Position numbers and translations under genes: made by a program. This document shows positions 1 to 5,354 of a stretch of 5,354 bases of DNA, piece after piece. Source of the stretch: Lachnospiraceae bacterium UBA1755 (lineage in GTDB: Bacteria; Bacillota; Clostridia; Lachnospirales; Lachnospiraceae); NCBI GenBank assembly GCA_002314805.1, contig DCHJ01000013.1, positions 1 through 5,354 on the forward strand. Reading direction: 5' to 3'. Numbering within the stretch: position 1 is the first letter of the stretch; each line of letters begins with the position of its first letter. Below the pieces are notes generated by a model. That model was not told the DNA's origin and ran no database searches. It was given only the letters and a program-made list of their open reading frames with translations.

Positions 1-1040
1 TCCCTGCCCTGCTCGACAAGTCTCTTGGCTCTCTCGATGACCATCTCGGATACTCTCTTATGTCTCTCCGGAAGCTCATCAAAGGTTGAATATATCACCT
101 CCACCTGCGGCCCTGCAACAGATTCCTTCATGTCAGTAACCTCCTCAGGCCGCTCGTCAATCAGAAGGATGATTATATGCATTCCGGGATCATTCTTTAA
201 TACCGCCTGAGCCACCTGCTTAAGAAGTGTGGTCTTGCCTGCCTTGGGCGGTGACACGATCATACCGCGCTGTCCCTTTCCTATGGGCGACAGAAGATCT
301 ACTATGCGCATGGCAGCTGTTGTACCGGTCTGAGTCTCCAGATGTATCCTCCTGTCAGGGAAGACCGGAGTAAGGTTCTCGAAACTTGGTCTTCTGGCTG
401 CTATCTCAGGTGACACATCATTGATCGCTCTGATCTGCAGGAGGGCAGCAAATTTTTCATTTGCTCTCTTATTTCGCTTTACTCCCTTTATGATGTCACC
501 GGTCTTCATATTGAAGCGACGTATCTGGGAAGGTGCCACGTATACGTCATCTTCACCCGGCAGGAAATTATCGCAGCGGATGAAGCCGAAGCCGTCGGGC
601 ATGACCTCAAGGATACCCTCAGCCGGCTCGCTTGATGCATCCTCAAAGCTCTTTGGTTCGCGAGGTGCTCTCACATCTGACTGAGCATGATCCCCGACTG
701 CTTCCTTCGGCTTTCTCTCTGCATCCTTCAGCACATTCTGTGCTGCGGTCTTGGCCTGCTTCCCGTCCACATTCATATCTTCTGCTGATTTTTGCTCTGC
801 TTCTTCCGTCCTTGCCGCTTCTGCAGGCTGCACATCCTCTTTTACAGGCACCGGCGCCCCAGTCTGAGCTGCCTCTTTTCCGCCCGCAGCTTCTTTACTG
901 CCGGCTATCCTCATTTCCTCAGACGCAATTATCGCATCGATGAGCTGAGCCTTACGCATGGTCGTAACGCTCCTGATGCCACAGCCTTTTGCAAGGTCCC
1001 TGAGCTGTGTCAGAGATAATGTTTCCAGCTTCTCTCTCAT
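1..1040 (-). CDS. rho: Transcription termination factor Rho, N-terminal 346 residues (C-terminus beyond window)
   Basis: Rho is a hexameric RNA-dependent ATPase/translocase that binds nascent untranslated RNA and releases RNA polymerase. Residues 8-40 resemble the Rho N-terminal helix bundle (LSLTQLRDLAKGCGI). Residues 47-141 are an Ala/Glu/Lys-rich low-complexity insertion. The RNA-binding cold-shock-like domain starts near 142 and contains DGFGFIR (149-155) and the signature PSQIRRFNMKTGD. The ATPase core shows FENLTPVFP, then SPIGKGQRGM, the P-loop SPPKAGKTT (263-271) and the catalytic-glutamate motif LLIDERPEE with E296 (E. coli E211). The window edge falls after VIERAKRLVEQGR, just before the expected Walker B strand, so Walker B and the Q- and R-loops are not seen. 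The ATG overlaps the rarA stop as ATGA, with a weak GGGAAGGG Shine-Dalgarno 9 nt upstream (1050-1057), suggesting translation coupled to rarA. No separate leader is visible. Identity is very secure. Confidence 0.97.
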   Translation of the reverse strand, partial: MREKLETLSLTQLRDLAKGCGIRSVTTMRKAQLIDAIIASEEMRIAGSKEAAGGKEAAQTGAPVPVKEDVQPAEAARTEEAEQKSAEDMNVDGKQAKTAAQNVLKDAERKPKEAVGDHAQSDVRAPREPKSFEDASSEPAEGILEVMPDGFGFIRCDNFLPGEDDVYVAPSQIRRFNMKTGDIIKGVKRNKRANEKFAALLQIRAINDVSPEIAARRPSFENLTPVFPDRRIHLETQTGTTAAMRIVDLLSPIGKGQRGMIVSPPKAGKTTLLKQVAQAVLKNDPGMHIIILLIDERPEEVTDMKESVAGPQVEVIYSTFDELPERHKRVSEMVIERAKRLVEQGR

Positions 1041-2371
1041 TTCTTCTTACCCTTCCCGGCTCCCCTGATATAGTCGAGCCACTCTCTGATCTCCTTTTCC
1101 CTTCCGCTGTCCGAGGGCACATAAAAACCGCCGCTCACTCCGTCTGGCAGGTACTGCTGATCCACATAATGATTTGGATAGTCGTGAGCATATTTGTACC
1201 CGCTCATCCTCTCCAGATCGTTGCTCTCGTTATAATGATAATCCCTCAGATAATTCGGGATAGCCTGCTGTATTGACTCTGCCACTGCAGCTTCAGCCGC
1301 ATCTATCGCCATCACCACGGAGTTGGACTTGGGTGCACAGGCAACATAGCTTGCCGCATGCGACAGGATGATCCTTGACTCAGGCATTCCCACTCTTTCA
1401 ACTGCCTGTGCCGCTGCCGTCGCCACGACAAGCGCCATTGGATCTGCATTGCCCACATCCTCACTGGCGCATATCATGATGCGCCTTGCGATGAATTTCA
1501 CATCCTCTCCCGCATACAGCATCCTCGCCACATAGTATACCGCCGCATCCGGGTCTGAGCCTCTCATGCTCTTTATCAGTGCCGAAGCAGTATCATAATG
1601 GCTGTTGCCGTCCTTATCATATTTCAGCAGCTTTTTCTGTATGCATTCCGCTGCCACTGCTTTTGTAAAATGTATCTTTCCGTCACTTCCGATCGGTGTC
1701 GTAAGCACTCCCAGCTCCACCGCGTTTATCGCGCTTCTTGCGTCTCCGTTGGCGGCCTCTGCCAGGAATTCCTCAGCGTCCTCATCAAGGACAACATTGT
1801 AAGCGCCCATTCCCTTTTTTGTATCGGTCACGGATCTGCGGATGAGAGTGCGCAGGTCTTCCCTGTCAAGAGGCTTCAGTTCAAAGACGGTAGACCTGGA
1901 GAGCAGAGCCTGATTGACTTCAAAGAGCGGATTTTCAGTCGTCGCACCGATGAGTACTATCGTACCGTCCTCCACAAACGGGAGCAGGTAATCCTGCTGT
2001 GCCTTATTGAAACGATGGATCTCGTCGATGAACAGAAGTGTCCTCCTGCCGTACATGCCAAGGCTCTGCTTTGCTTCATTCACGACTTCCTCCATGTCCT
2101 TCTTTCCGGAGGTCGTTGCATTGAGCTGCCTGAAGATCGTACTGGTTGAATTGGCTATCACCTTTGCAAGAGTGGTCTTGCCCGTGCCGGGAGGACCGTA
2201 AAATATGACAGAACTTATCTTATCTGCCTTAATAGCCCTGTACAGGAGCTTGCCTTCGCCGATGATATGCTTCTGTCCCACCACTTCTTCCAGTACGGAG
2301 GGACGCATACGCATCGCAAGCGGCGCATCGCTGTGCATATTCTCTTCTCTCATATAATCAAAGAGATCCAT
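1037..2371 (-). CDS. rarA: RarA/MgsA family AAA+ ATPase (replication-associated recombination protein A)
   Basis: A complete protein of 444 residues, the usual family length. RarA (MgsA in E. coli, YrvN in B. subtilis, Mgs1/WRNIP1 in eukaryotes) is a cytoplasmic tetrameric DNA-dependent ATPase related to clamp loaders that acts at stalled or gapped replication forks. Seen in order: the N-terminal family motif PLAMRMRPSVLEEVVGQKH (18-35), Walker A GPPGTGKTT (59-67), Walker B LLFIDEIHRFNKAQQD (112-127), sensor 1 GATTENP (142-148), arginine finger in ALLSRS (R159), and sensor 2 region GDARSAINAVEL (209-220). The C-terminal tetramerisation domain carries ASEDVGNADPMAL (302-314) and YKYAHDYPNHYVDQQYLPD (392-410). 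The tail ends in a lysine-rich GKGKKK. The ATG is chosen because AAAGGAG lies 7 nt upstream, inside the last codons of the GTPase gene. The gene overlaps the GTPase by 14 bp and rho by 4 bp. Every key catalytic motif is intact. Confidence 0.97.
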   Translation of the reverse strand: MDLFDYMREENMHSDAPLAMRMRPSVLEEVVGQKHIIGEGKLLYRAIKADKISSVIFYGPPGTGKTTLAKVIANSTSTIFRQLNATTSGKKDMEEVVNEAKQSLGMYGRRTLLFIDEIHRFNKAQQDYLLPFVEDGTIVLIGATTENPLFEVNQALLSRSTVFELKPLDREDLRTLIRRSVTDTKKGMGAYNVVLDEDAEEFLAEAANGDARSAINAVELGVLTTPIGSDGKIHFTKAVAAECIQKKLLKYDKDGNSHYDTASALIKSMRGSDPDAAVYYVARMLYAGEDVKFIARRIMICASEDVGNADPMALVVATAAAQAVERVGMPESRIILSHAASYVACAPKSNSVVMAIDAAEAAVAESIQQAIPNYLRDYHYNESNDLERMSGYKYAHDYPNHYVDQQYLPDGVSGGFYVPSDSGREKEIREWLDYIRGAGKGKKK

Positions 2372-4916
2372 TAATATACTCCTTTATGCGGTCGTTGACG
2401 TCCTTAACCTCTTCATAGAGATTCTTTGCTGACATAAGCCTTGAACCCTGGGACCTGATGATTATCTGCTCCACTCCGTCGGACGTTGCTACCGTGATAT
2501 CATATTTTGATGCATTCTCATGGGTAAATCTTTCGATGTACTGATCGGCTGTCTGGGCTGTAGCCGTGAATACTACATGGATATTATGAAAATCGATCAG
2601 CTCAGTCCTGTGGTTTTCAAGCCTGTACGCATCAAAAACTATGGCTGTCTCGACCGATCTGAACCCGGCATAATTACTGACTATATCCATCAGCCTGAGC
2701 CGTGCCGCATCGATATTTGTACCTGCCAGAGCGCGCAGTTCGTCCCACGCAAAAATTATGTTGTATCCGTCGATTAATAAGTATTCCGGTTTTTTGATCT
2801 GGGGTTTTTTATGACTAACAGATTTGCCGCTTTCGTAAGTATAAATCTTCTTAGCCCTTGGTGCAACTTTATTCTTTTTGTTGGCTCCGGCTGCCTGACG
2901 GATGATCGCATCCACCTCCTCCGGGCTTATCCACTCATCCACCCGTGCATTTCTGACTGCAGTGACCGGTGCTCCCGTGGCATCCCTTTTCGTGCCCAGT
3001 ACACTTTCGACATGCATGAGACCCTTTACCTCATCCCAGCTGACATACACGCCGGCACCATGATCACAGAATACAGAGCCTGTCGGGTTTCTGAGATCCG
3101 CATCGGGATCGTAACCCTTCTCCGCCACCCGCAGCTCCTGCTCGCAGCACACGTCATATCCGCGCAGACTGAGGGCAATACTTCCGTAACCTCTTGTATA
3201 GGCATTGATCTCATTAGGATAATTCCAAAGCTTTGATACCGGTGCATATCCCCGCAGTACCGTCATGCTGCCCTCCTGCTCCGGCGGATCGCATTTTCCG
3301 TGCATTGCTTCAATATCAGTCATTGCCCTTCCGATATATTCCTGAGGCATTGATATCATAAAATTGTAATACGGCTCAAGCAGCACGCAGTCTCCTGCCT
3401 GCCTTGCTTCCATCAGCCCTTCCCTTATGGCACGGTAGGTTGCCTGACGGAAATCACCGCCCTCTGTATGCTTGACATGTGCTCTGCCTCCCCTGAGTGT
3501 GATGACCACATCGGTGAGTTCGGAGCCTGTCAGTGTGCCGGCGTGATGCTTTTCCAGGATATGCGTGATGATGAGACGCTGCCAGTTCCTTGCCAGCAGG
3601 TCCTCGCTCACGTCGCTCACTGCCGTCACCCCGCTGCCTCTTTCGCCCGGTGCCATAACAAGATGTACCTCTGCATAGTGTCTCAGAGGCTCAAAATGCC
3701 CAACGCCATATGTCGGTGCCTTGATGGTCTCCTTATATACGATAGTCCCTGCACCAAAGCCGATATCCATACCAAAGCGCTCCCTGACCACATCCCTGAG
3801 TATCTCAAGCTGGATCAGTCCCATCACCTTAACATGGATCTCACCGGTCTTTTCATCCCATTCAAACCTCAGCTCCGGACTTTCCTCTTCGATCTCCCTG
3901 AGATGCTCCATAGCAATGACCGGTGATATATCATCCTCCGGTATCACCTGATATGTCATGACCGGCTCTATCTCCGGAAGCGGTGCATCCTCGCAGCCTA
4001 TACCCTGCCCCGGATATGTACCCTCCAGACCTGCCACAGCGCAGATATCCCCGGCTGCTGCCTCATTTACGAGCCTGCCCCCTGTTTCTATCTGGCTTAT
4101 CTTGCCTGTCACACCTTCCGCATCCAGACTGTCCCTGATCTTAACGGAGCCGCCCATTATCTTCATATGGGTGATACGGTTATGCCTGTCATCATGAGTG
4201 ATCTTATATACTCTCGCAGCCGGTTCATCTCCGTACTCGCTATTACTCATAAACCTGGCCATGCCATCCAGCAGCTCATGCACACCCGCATTCCTCAATG
4301 CGCTTCCGAAATAAACAGGAAATATCCTGCGCTGCGCGATACATCTTATGATGTCCTCATCCCTCAGTTCTTTGCCGGCCAGGTAATCCTCCAGCATCTG
4401 CTCGTCGCATCCTGCAGCTTCCTCTATATCAAAATCCGTGAAATTGACACATTCACCCGAAAGGCGGGCACGCAGCATGGCCATGAGCTTTTCTCTTGCC
4501 TCTCTGCCTTCGCCGTCATAGCGGTCCATCTTGTTGACGAAAATTAAAGCGGGAATATTATAGTGATCGAGCAGCTTCATAAGTGTCAGAGTGTGACCCT
4601 GTACCCCTTCGGGAGCGGCAACTATAAGGATGGCATAATCAAGCACACTCAGTGTACGCTCCATCTCCGCGGAAAAATCCGTGTGACCCGGAGTGTCCAG
4701 CAGTGTGAATTCCCGACCGCCGGCTGTAAAGGATGCCTGACTTGAAAAGATAGTGATGCCGCGCTTCCTTTCCAGCACATGAGTATCAAGGCAGGTGTCT
4801 CCGTTATCAACACGGCCCAGCTGCCTTATGCTCTTGCAGTCATAAAGTATGTTTTCCGATAATGTGGTCTTTCCGGCATCAACATGTGCGACAACGCCGA
4901 TAGTGAGACGGCTCAT
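2358..4916 (-). CDS. TetM/EF-G-like translational GTPase fused to a C-terminal YacP/Rae1-like NYN nuclease domain
   Basis: An 852-residue protein. The GTPase domain has G1 AHVDAGKTT (10-18), G2 RGITI (52-56), G3 DTPGH (74-78), G4 NKMD (128-131) and G5 GSA (204-206). Sequence and layout match ribosomal protection proteins such as TetM (LERKRGITI, LSVLD, GVQGHT). Domains II-V follow to about residue 600 and include LEPYYNFMISMPQEYIGRAMTD, like TetM LEPYLSFKIYAPQEYL. A conserved-looking tail (GAGVYVSWDEV) and a Lys-rich linker (about 676-709) lead to an NYN domain (712-851): DGYNIIFAW (D716), VFDAY, TADQYIE (D791) and VATSDGVEQ. These align with B. subtilis YacP/Rae1, a ribosome-dependent mRNA endonuclease, including D7 and D81, which I recall as its active-site residues. 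The TetM tetracycline-site loop is replaced by HVKHTEGGDF (480-489). The ATG at 4916 has GAGGAG 7 nt upstream; the in-frame GTG at 4946 is unlikely. Domain calls are firm; the cellular role is unknown. Confidence 0.95.
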   Translation of the reverse strand: MSRLTIGVVAHVDAGKTTLSENILYDCKSIRQLGRVDNGDTCLDTHVLERKRGITIFSSQASFTAGGREFTLLDTPGHTDFSAEMERTLSVLDYAILIVAAPEGVQGHTLTLMKLLDHYNIPALIFVNKMDRYDGEGREAREKLMAMLRARLSGECVNFTDFDIEEAAGCDEQMLEDYLAGKELRDEDIIRCIAQRRIFPVYFGSALRNAGVHELLDGMARFMSNSEYGDEPAARVYKITHDDRHNRITHMKIMGGSVKIRDSLDAEGVTGKISQIETGGRLVNEAAAGDICAVAGLEGTYPGQGIGCEDAPLPEIEPVMTYQVIPEDDISPVIAMEHLREIEEESPELRFEWDEKTGEIHVKVMGLIQLEILRDVVRERFGMDIGFGAGTIVYKETIKAPTYGVGHFEPLRHYAEVHLVMAPGERGSGVTAVSDVSEDLLARNWQRLIITHILEKHHAGTLTGSELTDVVITLRGGRAHVKHTEGGDFRQATYRAIREGLMEARQAGDCVLLEPYYNFMISMPQEYIGRAMTDIEAMHGKCDPPEQEGSMTVLRGYAPVSKLWNYPNEINAYTRGYGSIALSLRGYDVCCEQELRVAEKGYDPDADLRNPTGSVFCDHGAGVYVSWDEVKGLMHVESVLGTKRDATGAPVTAVRNARVDEWISPEEVDAIIRQAAGANKKNKVAPRAKKIYTYESGKSVSHKKPQIKKPEYLLIDGYNIIFAWDELRALAGTNIDAARLRLMDIVSNYAGFRSVETAIVFDAYRLENHRTELIDFHNIHVVFTATAQTADQYIERFTHENASKYDITVATSDGVEQIIIRSQGSRLMSAKNLYEEVKDVNDRIKEYINGSL
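2379..2385 (-). promoter_or_regulatory. Ribosome binding site of rarA inside the GTPase gene
   Basis: AAAGGAG on the minus strand, 7 nt before the rarA ATG (2371-2369). It is embedded in the codons for the C-terminal Ile-Lys-Glu of the NYN domain. Ribosomes finishing the GTPase gene traverse this site and stop 11 nt past the start of the rarA ATG, which suggests coupled but independently strong initiation. Confidence 0.8.
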
Positions 4917-4923
4917 AATTTCG

Positions 4924-4929
4924 CTCCTC
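4924..4929 (-). promoter_or_regulatory. Ribosome binding site deciding the GTPase start
   Basis: On the minus strand GAGGAG is followed by 7 nt and then the ATG at 4916-4914, which is ideal spacing. It lies downstream of the in-frame GTG at 4946, so it cannot serve that codon. The protein beginning MSRLTIGVVAHVDAGKTT also fits the N-terminus of TetM-family proteins. Confidence 0.85.
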
Positions 4930-4943
4930 TTGTTAATGAACTG

Positions 4944-4969
4944 CACACGGCCGGCATTCGCCGGATGTG
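4944..4969 (-). other. Small hairpin in the GTPase 5' leader
   Basis: The core is a perfect 5-bp stem, CCGGC / GCCGG with a GAAT loop on the minus strand (4951-4964). Outer CACA/TGTG pairing (4966-4969 with 4944-4947) extends it across an asymmetric internal loop. It ends about 15 nt before the Shine-Dalgarno and has no following U-run, so it is not an intrinsic terminator. It may be a leader structure or of no consequence; the in-frame GTG codon lies within it. Confidence 0.4.
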
Positions 4970-4996
4970 GTTTCTGCGCCGGGATTACGAAAAGTG

Positions 4997-5025
4997 ATCA
5001 TATTGCTTTTCCATCAGACAGGCAG
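4997..5025 (-). promoter_or_regulatory. Candidate sigma-A promoter for the GTPase-rarA-rho operon
   Basis: On the minus strand TATGAT (4997-5002) matches the -10 consensus at five of six positions. Exactly 17 bp upstream is CTGCCT (5020-5025), a poor three-of-six match to TTGACA. If used, transcription would begin near 4990 and give a leader of about 70 nt before the GTPase ATG. It is the best promoter-like pair I found in the folA-GTPase gap, but the weak -35 makes it tentative. Confidence 0.35.
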
Positions 5026-5040
5026 TGAATCAGCTGCCAG
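5019..5040 (-). other. Imperfect hairpin downstream of folA
   Basis: On the minus strand CTGGCAG and CTGCCTG flank an 8-nt loop, giving six pairs with one T-T mismatch, starting 35 nt after the folA stop. No U-tract follows, so it is a poor terminator. It overlaps the candidate -35 element of the downstream promoter. It could protect the folA mRNA 3' end or be chance. Confidence 0.25.
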
Positions 5041-5075
5041 AGAATTGAATTAAGATCCCGTTAAGTGTGCGCACC

Positions 5076-5354
5076 CTATCTTATGCGCTTCCAGGTAGTG
5101 AAGCGGTAGCTTATGCCTTCCCATTCGTTGACCGGGCCTTCCGCTGTCATCTCCCATTCGCCGGAGGCTCTGAGGTCAGGATAATATGTGTCCGCCTCAT
5201 CCCTGCAGTTATTGATCGTCACAAGGCAGGTATCGCAATACGGCAGCATGATCCTGTATATGGTTGCTCCTCCGATGACAAAGGCCTCCTGCGGATACTT
5301 CTCTGCCTCTGCTATGGCCTCATCTATACTGCTCACATAGATGAGCTCTGTCTT
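5076..5354 (-). CDS. folA: Dihydrofolate reductase, C-terminal 92 residues (N-terminus beyond window)
   Basis: Dihydrofolate reductase reduces dihydrofolate to tetrahydrofolate with NADPH, supplying thymidylate, purine and glycine metabolism in the cytoplasm. The fragment contains the cofactor-binding motif VIGGATIYRIMLPYCDTCLVT, equivalent to E. coli [21 protein letters not shown], including the Gly-Gly pair and the conserved Thr of the following strand. It then has DEADTYYPDL, equivalent to EGDTHFPD, and ends with YRFTTWKRIR and a TAG stop, a normal DHFR C-terminal strand. The reading frame is open to the window edge (KTELIYVSS), and roughly the first 70 residues, with the catalytic Asp/Glu and Met20 loop, lie outside. 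Nothing suggests a plasmid-type resistance enzyme; it looks like the chromosomal housekeeping copy. It is separated from the next gene by 159 bp, so co-transcription is possible but not shown. Confidence 0.93.
   Translation of the reverse strand, partial: KTELIYVSSIDEAIAEAEKYPQEAFVIGGATIYRIMLPYCDTCLVTINNCRDEADTYYPDLRASGEWEMTAEGPVNEWEGISYRFTTWKRIR

Noticed and set aside
618..902. Prion-like domain in Rho, as described for a Clostridium Rho
   Set aside because: The insertion is rich in Ala, Glu and Lys with few Asn or Gln, which is not a prion-like composition.
3026..3247. A 73-codon minus-strand frame inside the GTPase gene
   Set aside because: It is an alternative frame within domain V and the C-terminal tail of an intact, well-conserved protein, with no family resemblance of its own.
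25..4745. Many plus-strand open frames of 60-183 codons, for example 1598-2149 and 3468-3926
   Set aside because: They lie wholly opposite strongly supported minus-strand genes, have low-complexity or Cys/His/Ser-rich translations with no recognisable domain, and show no convincing ribosome binding sites. They are shadows of the real coding frames.
4951..4964. GC-rich CCGGC-GAAT-GCCGG hairpin as a transcription terminator
   Set aside because: Only 5 bp in the core, no U-tract after it on the minus strand, and it lies directly upstream of a strong ribosome binding site of a gene in the same direction.
5067..5074. Perfect 8-bp palindrome GTGCGCAC just after the folA stop as an operator
   Set aside because: A single short palindrome of this length is expected by chance, has no second copy in the gap and lies far from the candidate promoter core.
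2358..5354. A tetracycline/trimethoprim resistance cassette made of a TetM-like gene plus DHFR
   Set aside because: The TetM drug-site loop is not conserved, the DHFR looks like a housekeeping enzyme, there are no transposase, integrase or terminal repeats, and the neighbours rarA and rho are core genes.

Overview
This 5.35-kb window looks chromosomal, from a Gram-positive anaerobe, most likely a Clostridia member of the Lachnospiraceae type. I infer this from the protein flavours (a TetM-like GTPase joined to a YacP/Rae1 domain, RarA next to Rho, Rho with a long linker), strong AGGAG-type ribosome binding sites and a GC content near 50-55%. The genus cannot be fixed by eye.

All four genes lie on the minus strand. 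In transcription order they are: the C-terminal part of dihydrofolate reductase (5354 to 5076, N-terminus outside the window); a 159-bp intergenic region (5075 to 4917) with a candidate promoter, two small hairpins and a strong ribosome binding site; an 852-residue translational GTPase of the TetM/EF-G type with a C-terminal NYN (YacP/Rae1-like) nuclease domain (4916 to 2358); the AAA+ ATPase RarA/MgsA (2371 to 1037); and the first 346 residues of transcription terminator Rho (1040 to the window edge). The GTPase and rarA overlap by 14 bp, and rarA and rho by 4 bp (ATGA), so the last three genes form a tightly coupled operon. The plus strand carries no convincing gene. I see no RNA gene, mobile element, CRISPR array or canonical intrinsic terminator.

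The most interesting object is the fused GTPase-nuclease. One half resembles proteins that enter the ribosomal A site and act by GTP hydrolysis. The other half resembles Rae1, a nuclease that cuts mRNA in the A site of translating ribosomes. The tetracycline-displacing loop of TetM is replaced, so drug resistance is an unlikely role. A GTP-driven ribosome-associated mRNA cleavage or rescue factor is a reasonable hypothesis. Its co-expression with RarA (stalled replication forks) and Rho (release of RNA polymerase not followed by ribosomes) groups three factors that deal with stalled machines on nucleic acid.
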